64,000 nucleotides of DNA from Pseudomonas thermotolerans DSM 14292 (GCF_000364625.1 NZ_KB822603.1:62001-126000), one strand, 5' to 3'; shown: positions 33,565-45,203, counted from the first letter of the stretch. The notes: a model not told the origin generated them from the sequence alone. A program made the numbers and translations.

Positions 33565-34623
33565 ATGAGCAAGCAACCTTCCATCAGCTACAAGGACGCC
33601 GGTGTCGATATCGACGCAGGCGAAGCCCTGGTCGAACGCATCAAGGGCGTGGCCAAGCGCACCGCACGTCCGGAAGTCATGGGAGGCCTGGGCGGCTTCG
33701 GCGCGCTCTGCGAGATTCCCGCCGGTTACAAACAGCCGGTGCTGGTGTCCGGCACCGACGGCGTGGGCACCAAGCTGCGTCTGGCGCTGAATCTCAACAA
33801 GCACGACAGCATCGGCCAGGACCTGGTCGCCATGTGCGTCAACGACCTGGTGGTGTGCGGCGCCGAGCCGCTGTTCTTCCTCGACTACTACGCCACCGGC
33901 AAGCTGAACGTCGACGTGGCTGCCACCGTGGTGGCCGGCATCGGCGCCGGCTGCGAGCTGGCCGGCTGCTCCCTGGTCGGCGGGGAGACCGCCGAGATGC
34001 CTGGCATGTACGAGGGCGAGGACTACGACCTGGCCGGCTTCTGCGTCGGCGTGGTGGAGAAGAGCGAGATCATCGACGGCTCCAAGGTGGTCGCCGGCGA
34101 CAGCCTGATCGCCCTGCCCTCCTCCGGCCCGCACTCCAACGGCTACTCGCTGATCCGCAAGATCCTCGAGGTCTCCGGCACCGACATCCAGCAGGAGCAG
34201 GTCGACGGCAAGCCCCTTGCCGACCTGCTGATGGCGCCGACCCGCATCTACGTCAAGCCGCTGCTCAAGCTGATCAAGGCGACCGGCGCGGTGAAGGCCA
34301 TGGCCCACATCACCGGCGGGGGCCTGCTGGACAACATCCCACGCGTGCTGCCGGAAGGCACCCAGGCGGTCATCGACGTGGCCAGCTGGACCCGCCCGGC
34401 GGTATTCGACTGGCTGCAGCAGAAGGGCAACGTCGACGAGCGCGAGATGCACCGCGTGCTGAACTGCGGCGTCGGCATGGTCATCTGCGTGGCCAGCGAG
34501 CAGACCGAGCAGGCCCTGGCGGTGCTGCGCGAGGCCGGCGAGCAGCCCTGGGTGATCGGCCAGATAGCCGCTGCGGCGGAAGGCAGCGAACGAGTGGTCC
34601 TCAACAACCTCAAGGCCCACTGA
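33565..34623 (+). CDS. purM: Phosphoribosylformylglycinamidine cyclo-ligase
   Basis: PurM (AIR synthetase) closes the imidazole ring in purine biosynthesis using ATP. The 352-residue protein begins [19 protein letters not shown] and shows [45 protein letters not shown] and [14 protein letters not shown], the usual landmarks in order. The longer frame from 33292 is not conserved. It overlaps purN by one base in TGATG. A TAAAAT sequence at 33498-33503 could be the -10 element. Confidence 0.98.
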   Translation: MSKQPSISYKDAGVDIDAGEALVERIKGVAKRTARPEVMGGLGGFGALCEIPAGYKQPVLVSGTDGVGTKLRLALNLNKHDSIGQDLVAMCVNDLVVCGAEPLFFLDYYATGKLNVDVAATVVAGIGAGCELAGCSLVGGETAEMPGMYEGEDYDLAGFCVGVVEKSEIIDGSKVVAGDSLIALPSSGPHSNGYSLIRKILEVSGTDIQQEQVDGKPLADLLMAPTRIYVKPLLKLIKATGAVKAMAHITGGGLLDNIPRVLPEGTQAVIDVASWTRPAVFDWLQQKGNVDEREMHRVLNCGVGMVICVASEQTEQALAVLREAGEQPWVIGQIAAAAEGSERVVLNNLKAH

Positions 34624-35273
34624 TGTCCACCCCCTGCAATGTGGTGGTGTTGATCTCCGGCTCCGGCAGCAATCTGCAAGCCCTGATCGACGACATGCGC
34701 GCCGGCGACACGCCGGCGCGCATCCGCGCAGTGATTTCCAACCGCGCCGACGCCTACGGTCTGGAGCGCGCTAGGGCCGCCGGCATCCCCGCCACGGTGC
34801 TCGACCACAAGGCGTTCGACGGTCGCGAAGCCTTCGACGCCGCGCTGATCGAGCGCATCGATGCCTACCGCCCCGACCTGGTGGTGTTGGCCGGTTTCAT
34901 GCGCATCCTCACCCCCGGCTTCGTCCGCCACTACCGCGGCCGGCTGCTCAACATCCATCCTTCGCTGCTGCCCAAATACAAGGGCCTGCACACCCATCAG
35001 CGGGTGCTCGAGGCCGGCGATGCCGAACACGGCTGCAGCGTGCACTTCGTCACCGAGGAACTTGATGGCGGTCCTCTGGTCGTACAGGCGGTGATCCCCG
35101 TGCAGCCGGGCGACACGCCGGACAGTCTGGCGCAGCGCGTGCACGAGCAGGAGCATCGCATCTATCCGCTAGCGGTACGCTGGTTCGCCAGCGGACGCTT
35201 GCAACTCGGTGAGCAAGGCGCAATGCTGGACGGCCAGCCGCTGCCTGCCAGCGGCCATCAGATTCGGATCTAG
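34623..35273 (+). CDS. purN: Phosphoribosylglycinamide formyltransferase
   Basis: PurN transfers a formyl group from 10-formyltetrahydrofolate to GAR in purine biosynthesis. The 216-residue protein has the ISGSGSNLQALID phosphate loop, the LVVLAGFMRIL region, NIHPSLLPKYKGLHTH with catalytic asparagine and histidine, and GCSVHFVTEELDGGP containing the catalytic aspartate. Translation is coupled to purM. Confidence 0.98.
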   Translation: MSTPCNVVVLISGSGSNLQALIDDMRAGDTPARIRAVISNRADAYGLERARAAGIPATVLDHKAFDGREAFDAALIERIDAYRPDLVVLAGFMRILTPGFVRHYRGRLLNIHPSLLPKYKGLHTHQRVLEAGDAEHGCSVHFVTEELDGGPLVVQAVIPVQPGDTPDSLAQRVHEQEHRIYPLAVRWFASGRLQLGEQGAMLDGQPLPASGHQIRI

Positions 35274-35281
35274 GAGACCCT

Positions 35282-35995
35282 ATGCTGCGCGTTCTTTTGT
35301 TCGCCCTTGCCGCACTCGCCCTGCCGGTGCAGGCCCAGAATCTCAAGCCGTTCTCCGCCAGCTACACCGCCGACTGGAAGCAGCTTCCGGTGGGCGGCAG
35401 CGCCACCCGCAGCCTCAAGGCGGAAAGCGACGGGCGCTGGAGCCTGGACTTCGAGGCCTCCATGCTGGTCGCCGGGCTGACCGAGCAGAGCACCTTCCGG
35501 GTCGAGAGCGGCAGCTTCCTGCCGCAGACCTACCGCTTCAAGCGCAGCGGCCTGGGCAAGAGCAAGCAGGTGGAGCTGGACTTCGACTGGAGCGCCAAGC
35601 AGGTGATCGGCAGCGACCGCGGCAACCAGGTACGCGTGCCGCTGAACCGAGGCCTGCTCGACAAGTCCACCTACCAGATCGCCCTGCAGCACGACGTCGC
35701 CGCCGGCAAGAAGAGCATGAGCTACCAGGTGATCGACGGCGACGAGGTGGAAACCTACGACTTCCGCGTGCTTGGCGAGGAAGTGGTGGAAACCAAGGCC
35801 GGTCTGATCGACGCCATCAAGGTCGAGCGCGTGCGCGACCCGACCCAGAGCAACCGCAAGACTGTGCTGTGGTTCGCCAAGGACTGGGACTACCTGCTGG
35901 TCCGCCTGCAGCAGGTCGAGAAGGACGGCAAGGAGTACCAGATCATGCTGCTCGAAGGCACGGTGGGCGACCGCCAGGTCAAGGGCCGCTCGTGA
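35282..35995 (+). CDS. DUF3108 periplasmic protein
   Basis: This 237-residue protein has a Sec signal peptide (LRVLLFALAALALPVQA) and a beta-rich body typical of the DUF3108 family, which follows purN in pseudomonads. It begins 8 bases after the purN stop with AGGAG just upstream, so it is the third gene of purM-purN. Its job in the envelope is unknown. A terminator follows. Confidence 0.87.
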   Translation: MLRVLLFALAALALPVQAQNLKPFSASYTADWKQLPVGGSATRSLKAESDGRWSLDFEASMLVAGLTEQSTFRVESGSFLPQTYRFKRSGLGKSKQVELDFDWSAKQVIGSDRGNQVRVPLNRGLLDKSTYQIALQHDVAAGKKSMSYQVIDGDEVETYDFRVLGEEVVETKAGLIDAIKVERVRDPTQSNRKTVLWFAKDWDYLLVRLQQVEKDGKEYQIMLLEGTVGDRQVKGRS

Positions 35996-36010
35996 GCGGA
36001 AACGCAGCGA

Positions 36011-36035
36011 AAGCCGGGCACTGCCCGGCTTTTTA
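36011..36035 (+). terminator. Intrinsic terminator of purMN operon
   Basis: AAGCCGGGCA pairs with TGCCCGGCTT around a very short loop, followed by TTTTA. It begins 15 bases after the DUF3108 stop. Confidence 0.9.
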
Positions 36036-36152
36036 TTGCCCGGTCGCTCAAGCTTCGAAACGCTTCTGCCGCCCTTTATTGGCGGGAGTCGGTAGCCCGA
36101 AGCTGACGGCTGCTTTTATGATGTGCCCCTAACTTTCTTCCAGCGAATACCC

Positions 36153-37094
36153 ATGGTCGATTCCGCATTCTTCTGCCCGCTTGTCCACGAGGGCATGCTT
36201 GCCGTCCGCGGCCCGGAGGCCGGGAAATTCCTGCAGGGCCAGCTCACCTGCAACCTCAACTACCTGAGCGACAGCCAGAGCAGCCTGGGCGCGCGCTGCA
36301 CCGCCAAGGGCCGCATGGTATCGAGCTTCCGCATCCTCCCCGAGGGCGATGGCTACCTGATGGCGATGGCCGCCGAGCTGGTCGAGCCGCAGCTGGCCGA
36401 CCTCAGGAAGTACGCGGTGTTCTCCAAGTGCAGCCTCGCCGACGAAAGCGCCGCCTGGGCGCGCTTCGGCCTGGCCGGCGCTGATCAGCCGCTCGCCGAG
36501 CTGGGCCTGCAGCTGCCGGCGAACGGCGATGCCGTGGCCCGCGCCAACGGGCTGATCGCCGTACGCCTCGGCGACGGCCGCGCCGAGCTCTGGGCCCCCG
36601 CCGCCGAGGCGGCGAGCCTGCGCGAGCGTCTGGCCGCGCAGCTGCGCGAAGCCGAGCTGAACGACTGGCTGCTGGCTCAGGTGCGCGCCGGCGTCGGTCA
36701 GGTGTTCGGCGCCACCCGCGAGCTGTTCATCCCGCAGATGATCAATCTGCAGGCGGTCGGTGGCGTCAGCTTCAAGAAGGGCTGCTACACCGGTCAGGAG
36801 ATCGTCGCCCGCATGCAATATCTGGGTCGCCTCAAGCGTCGCCTGTACCGTCTGGCCCTGGCCGGGGACACCCTGCCGGCCGCCGCCAGCGAGCTCTTCT
36901 CGCCGGTGCACGCCACCAGCGTCGGCGAGGTGGTGCTGGCCGCCCGCGGCGAACGGGGCTGCGAACTGCTCGCCGTGCTCCAGGAGGATGCCGCCGCAGA
37001 CGGGCGCATCCACCTCGGCAGCCTCGAAGGTCCGGCCCTGAGCCTGCTGGAGCTGCCCTACACCCTCGACCGTGACCGCGAAGTCCAGCGCTGA
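36153..37094 (+). CDS. ygfZ: Folate-binding YgfZ/GcvT-related protein
   Basis: YgfZ is a tetrahydrofolate-binding protein related to GcvT that supports repair or assembly of some iron-sulfur enzymes. The 313-residue protein has LAVRGPEAGKFLQGQLTCN near the N-terminus and the diagnostic KKGCYTGQEIVARMQYLG near residue 210, including the conserved cysteine. I start at 36153 because VDSAFFC matches the family N-terminus; the ATG at 36123 adds 10 unlike residues. The HDOD gene follows 22 bases later. Confidence 0.93.
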   Translation: MVDSAFFCPLVHEGMLAVRGPEAGKFLQGQLTCNLNYLSDSQSSLGARCTAKGRMVSSFRILPEGDGYLMAMAAELVEPQLADLRKYAVFSKCSLADESAAWARFGLAGADQPLAELGLQLPANGDAVARANGLIAVRLGDGRAELWAPAAEAASLRERLAAQLREAELNDWLLAQVRAGVGQVFGATRELFIPQMINLQAVGGVSFKKGCYTGQEIVARMQYLGRLKRRLYRLALAGDTLPAAASELFSPVHATSVGEVVLAARGERGCELLAVLQEDAAADGRIHLGSLEGPALSLLELPYTLDRDREVQR

Positions 37095-37116
37095 TCCATT
37101 TCCGACAGAGAATCCT

Positions 37117-37956
37117 ATGAGCAAGCTTGCCGAGAAAGTCCAAGCGGAACTGATCCAGGCCATCGAGAACGATGAGCTGGTCCTGCCCACCCTCCCGGAA
37201 GTCGCCCTGCGCGTGCGGGAAGCGGCGGAGGATCCGGACATCAGCATCCAGGCGCTGAGCAAGGTGATCGGCAACGACGCCGCGCTCTCCGCGCGCATCA
37301 TCAAGGTGGTGAACAGCCCGCTGCTGCGCACCAGCCGGGAGATCACCGACCTGCAGACGGCCATCGGCCGGCTGGGCATCAACTACACCTGCAACCTGGC
37401 CGTGGGCCTGGCCATGGAACAGATGTTCCAGGCTACCAGCGACGTGGTCGACCGCAAGATGCGCGAGGTGTGGAACAAGAGCACGGAGATTGCCGGCATC
37501 TGCCACGTGCTGTGCAAGCACTACACCCGCTTGATGCCCGACCAGGCGACCCTCGCCGGCCTGGTGCACCAGATAGGCGTGCTGCCGATCCTCACCTACG
37601 CCGAGGAGAACGACGCCCTGCTCGCCGACTCCATCAGCCTCAACCACGTGATCGAGCGCATCCACCCGATCCTCGGCGACCGCATCCTCAGCGCCTGGGA
37701 ATTCCCCGAGCAGATCAGGCAGGTGCCTAGCCAGCACCTGGACTTCGCCCGCGACTCGGCCAAGGCGGACTACGTGGACATCGTTCAGGTGGCCACCCTG
37801 CAGAGCTACCTGGGCACCCAGCACCCCTACGCGCAGATCGACTGGAGCCAGGTTTCGGCCTTCGCCCGCCTCGGCCTCGACCCGAGCCAGCCGACCGACG
37901 AGGACGAGGACCTCTCCGACGCCATGGAAGCGGCGATGAGCATGCTGCAGGGCTGA
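37117..37956 (+). CDS. HDOD-domain protein
   Basis: The 279-residue protein is a stand-alone HDOD domain, a degenerate relative of HD hydrolases used as a signalling module. LPTLPEVALRVREAAEDPDIS near residue 29 and IGNDAALSARIIKVVNSP near 50 are typical, and LAGLVHQIGVLPIL marks the degenerate HD site. No other domain is attached. It follows ygfZ on the same strand, and the acidic tail (DEDEDLSD) is unusual but short. Function beyond regulation is unclear. Confidence 0.88.
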   Translation: MSKLAEKVQAELIQAIENDELVLPTLPEVALRVREAAEDPDISIQALSKVIGNDAALSARIIKVVNSPLLRTSREITDLQTAIGRLGINYTCNLAVGLAMEQMFQATSDVVDRKMREVWNKSTEIAGICHVLCKHYTRLMPDQATLAGLVHQIGVLPILTYAEENDALLADSISLNHVIERIHPILGDRILSAWEFPEQIRQVPSQHLDFARDSAKADYVDIVQVATLQSYLGTQHPYAQIDWSQVSAFARLGLDPSQPTDEDEDLSDAMEAAMSMLQG

Positions 37957-37965
37957 TTCGCCGGC

Positions 37966-38661
37966 TCAGGCCAGCTCGGGCAGGCGCCAGTCGATCGGCT
38001 CCAGCCCGTGCTGCGTCAGGAAGCGGTTGCAGTGGCTGAAGTGGCCGTTGCCGATGAAGCCGCGATGCGCCGACAGCGGCGAGGGATGCGCCGAACACAG
38101 CGTCAGATGGCGGGTGCGATCGATCAGCGGCAACTTGCTCTGCGCATGTGAACCCCAGAGCAGGAACACCAGATTCGGCCGTTCCTCGCTCACCACCTGA
38201 ATGATCCGGTCCGTGAACGGCTGCCAGCCGGCCTTGGCGTGCGAACCGGCACGCCCGGCCTCGACGGTCAGCGAGGTGTTGAGCAGCAGCACGCCCTGAT
38301 CCGCCCAGGACTGCAGGTAGCCGTGGCTGGGCGGATCGACGTTCAGGTCGCGCTTGAGTTCCTTGTAGATGTTCTGCAGCGACGGCGGCACCGGCACGCC
38401 CGGCTGCACCGAGAAGCACAGCCCGTGCGCCTGCCCCGGCCCGTGATAGGGGTCCTGACCGATGATCACCACGCGCACGCGATCCAGCGGCGTGGAATTC
38501 AGCGCATTGAAGATCAGCGGCCCCGGCGGATAGATCAGCTTGCCGGCGGCCTTCTCGGCGCGCAGGAAGCTGCTCAGCTCGCGCATGTAGGGCTTCTCGA
38601 ACTCGTCGCGCAGGGCGGCCTTCCAGCTCGCCTCCAGCCTGATCCGGTCGTCGTCGCTCAT
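37966..38661 (-). CDS. ung: Uracil-DNA glycosylase, copy 1
   Basis: Family 1 uracil-DNA glycosylase removes uracil from DNA. The 231-residue protein has the water-activating [18 protein letters not shown] with Asp70, the [10 protein letters not shown] segment, [11 protein letters not shown] and the DNA-intercalating [10 protein letters not shown] loop. All catalytic residues are present. A second complete paralogue, about four-fifths identical by eye, lies at 47286-48023. This copy is convergent with the HDOD gene, as I recall for P. aeruginosa ung, so it is the better candidate for the ancestral gene. Confidence 0.96.
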   Translation of the reverse strand: MSDDDRIRLEASWKAALRDEFEKPYMRELSSFLRAEKAAGKLIYPPGPLIFNALNSTPLDRVRVVIIGQDPYHGPGQAHGLCFSVQPGVPVPPSLQNIYKELKRDLNVDPPSHGYLQSWADQGVLLLNTSLTVEAGRAGSHAKAGWQPFTDRIIQVVSEERPNLVFLLWGSHAQSKLPLIDRTRHLTLCSAHPSPLSAHRGFIGNGHFSHCNRFLTQHGLEPIDWRLPELA

Positions 38662-38710
38662 CCTCGCCTCCCAGTGAAAGCCGGCACGCTAGAGGCGCAC
38701 CGTCCAACCG

Positions 38711-39943
<1,233 letters not shown>

Positions 39944-40128
39944 GAGGCTCTCCTGAGTCAGCACGGAAACGGCGCAGCAGACGCGCGAAACAGGCTTGAT
40001 AACACATTCCCCGGCCCCTTGCGCAGCACTGGCGCGCGCGGCCAGTGCCCTGGCCACCGGAGCCCTGCTACCCTGCCGGCAGCCATCGTCGACCGGGGCA
40101 CTGCCCGGCCAGCCTGCGGATACACCGA

Positions 40129-41229
40129 ATGAACGTGATCTTCGAAGAACTGCCCTGCGCCGACGGCAGCCGCCTCGGCCTCGCCACCCTGGACTCGCCC
40201 CGCAACCTCAACGCCCTCTCGCTGGAAATGGTCGAGGCGCTGGACGCCCGCCTGCGCGCCTGGCAGGCCGATCCGCAGATCGCCTGCGTGCTGCTGCGCG
40301 GCGCCGGCGAGAAGGCCTTCTGCGCCGGCGGCGATGTGCGCCGGATCGTCGAGGCGCAGCGCGAGCCCGGCGAGATCCCGCAGGTGGCCCGCGACTTCTT
40401 CGCCGCCGAATACCGTTTGGATCATCTCATCCACCGCTACGCCAAGCCGCTGATCTGCTGGGCCCGTGGCCATGTGATGGGCGGGGGCATGGGCCTGATG
40501 CAGGGCGCCTCGGTCCGCATCGTCACCCCGGACAGCCGGCTGTCGATGCCGGAGGTGCTGATCGGTCTCTACCCGGATGCCGGCGGCAGCCACTTTCTCA
40601 GCCGCCTGCCGGCGCCGCTCGGGCTGTTCCTCGGCCTGACCGCCAGCGTGCTGAATGCCGCCGATGCGCTGGCCTTCGGGCTGGCCGACCGGCTGCTGCG
40701 CAGCGATCAGCAACCGGCGCTGATCGAGGCCCTGCAGGCCCTCGACTGGCGCCGGGACGGTCTACACCAGCTGCACGCGCAGCTGCAGAGACTGGCCGCC
40801 GAAGCGGCCGACGCCACTCCGCCCGCCGCCTGGCCGGCGCATCTGCCGCTGCTGCGTGAATTGCTCGATGTGCCCGATCTGCCTGCTGCCTGGCAGGCCG
40901 TGGCCGACCTGGAAGGCCACACCGATCCGCTGCTGGCAGCGGCTGCCGACAACCTGCGCAAGGGCAGCGTGCTCACCGCCTGGCTGGTCTGGGAACAGCT
41001 GCGCCGCGCCCGTCACCAGTCGCTGGCCGACAACCTGCGCATGGAATACGCGATGAGTCTGGCCTGCTGCCGGCACGGCGAATTCAGCGAAGGCGTGCGC
41101 GCACGACTGATCGAGAAGCGCCCCGCCCACTGGCGCTACCGCGATGTGAACAGCGTACCGGCCGAGCTGGTCGCGGCGCACTTCATCCCGGCCTGGGACG
41201 GTGCGCACCCGCTGGCCGATCTCAACTGA
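40129..41229 (+). CDS. Enoyl-CoA hydratase/isomerase family protein (HIBADH-hydrolase-like)
   Basis: The 366-residue protein has a crotonase fold with the longer C-terminal region of 3-hydroxyisobutyryl-CoA hydrolase-like members (ECH_2). [21 protein letters not shown] near residue 57 and [20 protein letters not shown] near 118 form the oxyanion hole, and [21 protein letters not shown] follows. It could be a 3-hydroxyisobutyryl-CoA hydrolase or an enoyl-CoA hydratase in acyl-CoA breakdown; sequence alone does not decide. No beta-oxidation genes are adjacent. It is divergent from the EstB-like gene. Confidence 0.87.
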   Translation: MNVIFEELPCADGSRLGLATLDSPRNLNALSLEMVEALDARLRAWQADPQIACVLLRGAGEKAFCAGGDVRRIVEAQREPGEIPQVARDFFAAEYRLDHLIHRYAKPLICWARGHVMGGGMGLMQGASVRIVTPDSRLSMPEVLIGLYPDAGGSHFLSRLPAPLGLFLGLTASVLNAADALAFGLADRLLRSDQQPALIEALQALDWRRDGLHQLHAQLQRLAAEAADATPPAAWPAHLPLLRELLDVPDLPAAWQAVADLEGHTDPLLAAAADNLRKGSVLTAWLVWEQLRRARHQSLADNLRMEYAMSLACCRHGEFSEGVRARLIEKRPAHWRYRDVNSVPAELVAAHFIPAWDGAHPLADLN

Positions 41230-41232
41230 GGT

Positions 41233-41484
41233 TCAGTGCAGCTTCTGCAGGTGCACCAGCCCGAACAGCAGCACCTGCAGGCGATGCTGCCAGGGCGACG
41301 GCTGCGCGGCGAGCAGACGGTTGAACACCACCAGCTCGATCAGGTGCAGCACCAGCGTGGTGCCGGCCACCGCGTTGAGCGTCACCTCCCAGGGGGTCGG
41401 TAGCGGACTGACCAGGTTGGCCAGTGCCAGCCCCCAGAACGCCAACAGCAGAACTCTGGCGATTGTCCCTAGCATGGTTTTCAT
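41233..41484 (-). CDS. DUF1145 small membrane protein
   Basis: This 83-residue protein has two or three hydrophobic segments (TIARVLLLAFWGLALANLV and a second near GTTLVLHLIELVVF) and matches DUF1145. It lies 27 bases downstream of the sulfatase on the same strand. Role unknown; it may simply be a neighbour on the sulfatase transcript. Confidence 0.8.
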   Translation of the reverse strand: MKTMLGTIARVLLLAFWGLALANLVSPLPTPWEVTLNAVAGTTLVLHLIELVVFNRLLAAQPSPWQHRLQVLLFGLVHLQKLH

Positions 41485-41511
41485 CTCCTGCGGCTCTCTG
41501 GCCGCTTTCGG

Positions 41512-43236
41512 TCAGCTGTAAAGGAAGGTCGGCCCGATGTGCTCGCTGCCGTCGTCGGTGCCGATCTCCCTGCGGATCAGGGCGTTGGTCTGGGCGTTCA
41601 GCCGCAGCAGCAGCTCGCGGTGCGCCTGCGGGTCCCTGGCCAAGTTGTTCAGCTCGTCCGGGTCCTCGTGGGTGTCGTAGAGCTCCAGATCGTTGCGACC
41701 GACCAGGTTCTCGAAATCCTCGGGGATGTGGTGGTCGTGCGGCGCAAAGTAGCGGGCGAACTTGTAGCGGCCGTCGTGCACGCCGCGAAACAGCGCGCGG
41801 TTGGCCCGCGACGGGCCGAGCTGGAAGTTCTTCAGCGCCTCGCTGAGCACGCTCCAGGGAGTGACCTGGTCCTGATTGCGGATCACCTGCACGGTGAATT
41901 CCGGATCGATGTACATGGCCACGCCGTAGTTGAAGAGGTGGCCGAGCTGGTCGCGCTCGGAGCGTCCCGAGGCGCCACCGAGGCTTTCGCAGAGGCTGAC
42001 GCCGGCCCGCTGCGGATAGCGCTCGCGCTGCTGGGCCGGGGTCACGCCGGCGAACTCCAGCAGGGTCGGCACCAGGTCGACCGAGGAGCCGAGCGCGTCG
42101 CGGCTCACGCCGCCGCGCAGGTCCGGGTGGCGGACGATGAAGTTGACCCGGGTGTTCTCCCGGTACATGTGCGGGCCCTTCTGGCGCAGCCGGTGGGCAC
42201 CGGCCATCTCGCCGTGATCGGCGGTCAGCACCACGATGATGTCCTCGTCCAGGCCGGTGGAGCGCAGCGCGTCGAGCACCTGGAGGATGGACTGGTCGAC
42301 GTCGCGGATGCAGTTGAAGTAGTAGCTCTGCAGCCCCTTCCAGGCCGCCTCGTCCTCCGGCGCCAGGCGCCCGTAGAAGGCGTTGCAGAGCTGCACGTCG
42401 GCGTGCTGCACCCAGGGTTTGTCGCTCAGGTCATCGGCATGGAAGCTGCGCGGCAGCGGCAGATCCCAGAAGCGGTCGTAGACGCCGCCCATCGGCCCCG
42501 GCGACATCGGGCCGAGGAAGTTGCTGCGCAGCCGGCTGCGCTCCTGCTCGGCGTTGGCGCTGTAGAACATCACGTCGTGCGGGTTGACGAAGTTCACCGC
42601 CAGCATCCAGGGCGCCTCGTCGTCGCGATGCTCGTGCAGCCAGCGCGCGGCGTCGCTGGCGGTCAGGCGGTCGTACAGATAGCCCGTGAGATGACTGCCG
42701 TGCGGGTCGCCGCCGAGGTTGTAATCACCGAAGCCGTAGGGCTCCAGCACCTTCTCGTTGGTCTCGACCACGCCGTAGGTGAGGTTGCTGTCGCCCGGCA
42801 CGTGGCTGAGGTGCCACTTGCCCTTGTAGGCGGTGGTGTAGCCCTGCTCGCGAAGCATGTGACCGAGGGTCGGCAGGTCCGTGGAGAGGTCGTTGAACGG
42901 CGGCAGGCCGTGGTTGGCGACGATCAGCGTCTTCTGGGTGTGCTGCCCGGTGTACATCACCGAGCGCGACGGCGAACAGGGCGTGGTGTTGGCGTGGTAA
43001 TTGGCCAGGGTCACACCCTGCGCGACCAGCTGCTCATGGCCGGGCAGCGGCAGTTCGTCCGGCAGGTCCTGGAAGCTGCGCTCCTGGTCGGTGACGATCA
43101 GCAGGATGTTCGGCTTGCCGCGACGCCGTGGCCGGACGGCCGGCGCCTCGGTCTGCTGCTCGGCGAGCAGCGGTCCGCTGAGGGCGGCACCGGCCGTGGT
43201 CAGGCCGGCCAGCTTGAGCAGTTCGCGGCGATTCAT
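41512..43236 (-). CDS. Tat-exported type I sulfatase
   Basis: This 574-residue protein is a formylglycine-dependent sulfatase. The N-terminus, NRRELLKLAGLTTAGAALSG, is a twin-arginine signal, so it folds with its cofactor in the cytoplasm and is exported. The metal-binding NILLIVTDQERS starts the domain and the C-x-P-x-R motif is C87-S-P-S-R91, with Cys87 to be converted to formylglycine. TADHGEMAGAHRL lies near residue 350. It starts 2 bases after the alkylsulfatase stop, so the two form an operon. The sulfate ester used (aryl, choline or other) is not clear. Confidence 0.92.
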   Translation of the reverse strand: MNRRELLKLAGLTTAGAALSGPLLAEQQTEAPAVRPRRRGKPNILLIVTDQERSFQDLPDELPLPGHEQLVAQGVTLANYHANTTPCSPSRSVMYTGQHTQKTLIVANHGLPPFNDLSTDLPTLGHMLREQGYTTAYKGKWHLSHVPGDSNLTYGVVETNEKVLEPYGFGDYNLGGDPHGSHLTGYLYDRLTASDAARWLHEHRDDEAPWMLAVNFVNPHDVMFYSANAEQERSRLRSNFLGPMSPGPMGGVYDRFWDLPLPRSFHADDLSDKPWVQHADVQLCNAFYGRLAPEDEAAWKGLQSYYFNCIRDVDQSILQVLDALRSTGLDEDIIVVLTADHGEMAGAHRLRQKGPHMYRENTRVNFIVRHPDLRGGVSRDALGSSVDLVPTLLEFAGVTPAQQRERYPQRAGVSLCESLGGASGRSERDQLGHLFNYGVAMYIDPEFTVQVIRNQDQVTPWSVLSEALKNFQLGPSRANRALFRGVHDGRYKFARYFAPHDHHIPEDFENLVGRNDLELYDTHEDPDELNNLARDPQAHRELLLRLNAQTNALIRREIGTDDGSEHIGPTFLYS

Positions 43237-43238
43237 CC

Positions 43239-45203
43239 TTAATCCTCCTGACGGGGTTCGATCAACGGGAAATCGGGGCTGAAGTCGTCCATCAGGCGCA
43301 GCAGCTCGACTACCTTCAGGCGGCTGCCGTCGACGCTGATGTCACCGATCAGCATTTCCTTCGGGAAACTGGTCTGCTTGAGCAGGATGCGGTCGAGGGT
43401 GGCGCGACTCAGCGTGAGGGTGGCGTCGGCATCCTCGGCGAGCCGGCCCGGCAGCCAGGTCAGCGCGCCGTTCTGCAGGGTCACCCGGAAGTCCTCGCCG
43501 GTGTCCGTGAAACGCCAGTTGAGGACGATGTGCTTGCCCGATGCATCCGGGCCGTTGAGGCGCACGCCGAGCAGGTCGAAGAACATGCCGGTATCCAGCG
43601 CCTGCAGCAGATCGCCGCTCAGACCGCGTGCCTCGGCGCCCTTCGGCGAGCCCTCGCGCAGTTCCATGGCGCCGCTCAGGTAGGCGCCACGCCAGGGGCC
43701 GGCCTCGGCCTGATAGCCGAGTTGCTCGAAGGCATCGGCGGCCAGCTCGCGGGCGGCGCGGTTGTCCGGCTCGGCGAACACCGCCTGGCTCATCACCGAG
43801 GCCACCCAGCGGTACTCGCCTCGGGCGAAGTCGGCACGGGCGCGCTCGATCACCGCCTCCATGCCGCCCATGTATTCGATGGTCTTGCGCGCCTGCTCCG
43901 CCGGCGGCAACGGATCGAGGTTGGCCGGGTTGCCGTCGTACCAACCCAGATAGCGCTGATAGATGCCGCGGGCGTTGTGCCTGAGGGTGCCGTAGTAGCC
44001 GCGGGTCGACCACTGATTGGCCAGGCTCGCCGGCAGCTGCAGCGCCTCGGCGATCTCGCCCGGTTTGTAGCCGTGGTTCATCAGCCGCACGGTCTGGTCG
44101 TGCAGGTACTTGTAGAGGTCGCGCTGCACGGCCAGGTAGTTGCGCACCTGCTCGCCACCCCAGACCGGCCAGTGGTGCTGGGCGATCAGCAGCTCGGTGC
44201 GCTCGCCGAAGTGCTCGCGGACCTCGTCGATATAGCGCGACCAGCGGCTGGCGTCGCGCACCTCGGCGCCGCGGATGGTGTAGACGTTGTGCAGGTGCTG
44301 GGAGGTGACCTCGGCGGTGTTCAGCACCCTCTGCGCCGGGAAGTACAGCATGAACTCGGCCGGCGCCTCGCTGCCGCTGGCCATGTGGAATTCGATGTCG
44401 ACGCCGCCGATCTGCCGCACGCCGTTCTCGCCGATCAGATCGGTCGGTGGGATCAGGGTCTGCTCGCCGGCCGACAGCGCCTTGCCCAGGCCGGTGTCGA
44501 CATGGCCACGCTCACCCGGCGCCAGGCGGGTGCCGTACATATAGGTGGCGCGCCGGCCCATGGCGTTGCCGGCGATGACGTTCTCGCTGATGGCGTGCTG
44601 CATGAAGCCTTCCGGCGCGTAGATTCGCACCGCGCCGCTGGCGACCTGCTCGGCGCTGACCACACCCTTCACGCCGCCGAAGTGATCGATATGGCTGTGG
44701 GTATAGATGACCGCCACCACCGGCTTGTCCGGGCGGTGCGCGCGGTACAGCTCCAGCCCGGCACGCGCGGTGGCGGTGGAGAACAGCGGGTCGATGACGA
44801 TCAGCCCCTGCTCGCCCTCGACGATGGTCATGTTCGACAGGTCCATGCCGCGGATCTGGTAGATGCCGTCGGTGACACGGAACAGCCCGTGGATGGCGTT
44901 CAGCCGGGCCTGTCGCCACAGGCTTGGGTTGACGGTGTCGGGTGCCTGTTCGTTTTCCAGGAAGGCGTAGGGCGCCAGACTCCAGGCCAGCTCACCCTTT
45001 TCGTTGCGCACCTCGCCGTCCGGTAGCGCGGCGATAAAGCCGCGCCGCGCATCCTCGAACGCCTGTTGATCGGCAAACGGCAGGCTCTGCAGCACCTGCT
45101 GCTGGGCGGCGCGGGTGGCCGGCTCGGCATCGCGCGGCGCCGGCGCGGCCTGAGCAGCGGCGGAGATCAGCAGGGCAAGGGTGAGTAGGGCAGAACGGGA
45201 CAT
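43239..45203 (-). CDS. SdsA1-type alkylsulfatase, metallo-beta-lactamase fold
   Basis: The 654-residue secreted enzyme resembles SdsA1 of P. aeruginosa, which hydrolyses long-chain alkyl sulfates such as dodecyl sulfate. A Sec signal (SRSALLTLALLISAAAQA) precedes the mature protein. The metal-binding motif T-H169-S-H171-I-D173-H174-FGG is present, followed by the helical dimerisation region and a C-terminal SCP2-like domain beginning near TGMFFDLLGVRLNG. I chose ATG 45203, with GGAG 8 bases upstream; a GTG at 45212 is too close to that site. It is divergent from a LysR gene and first in an operon with a type I sulfatase. Confidence 0.92.
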   Translation of the reverse strand: MSRSALLTLALLISAAAQAAPAPRDAEPATRAAQQQVLQSLPFADQQAFEDARRGFIAALPDGEVRNEKGELAWSLAPYAFLENEQAPDTVNPSLWRQARLNAIHGLFRVTDGIYQIRGMDLSNMTIVEGEQGLIVIDPLFSTATARAGLELYRAHRPDKPVVAVIYTHSHIDHFGGVKGVVSAEQVASGAVRIYAPEGFMQHAISENVIAGNAMGRRATYMYGTRLAPGERGHVDTGLGKALSAGEQTLIPPTDLIGENGVRQIGGVDIEFHMASGSEAPAEFMLYFPAQRVLNTAEVTSQHLHNVYTIRGAEVRDASRWSRYIDEVREHFGERTELLIAQHHWPVWGGEQVRNYLAVQRDLYKYLHDQTVRLMNHGYKPGEIAEALQLPASLANQWSTRGYYGTLRHNARGIYQRYLGWYDGNPANLDPLPPAEQARKTIEYMGGMEAVIERARADFARGEYRWVASVMSQAVFAEPDNRAARELAADAFEQLGYQAEAGPWRGAYLSGAMELREGSPKGAEARGLSGDLLQALDTGMFFDLLGVRLNGPDASGKHIVLNWRFTDTGEDFRVTLQNGALTWLPGRLAEDADATLTLSRATLDRILLKQTSFPKEMLIGDISVDGSRLKVVELLRLMDDFSPDFPLIEPRQED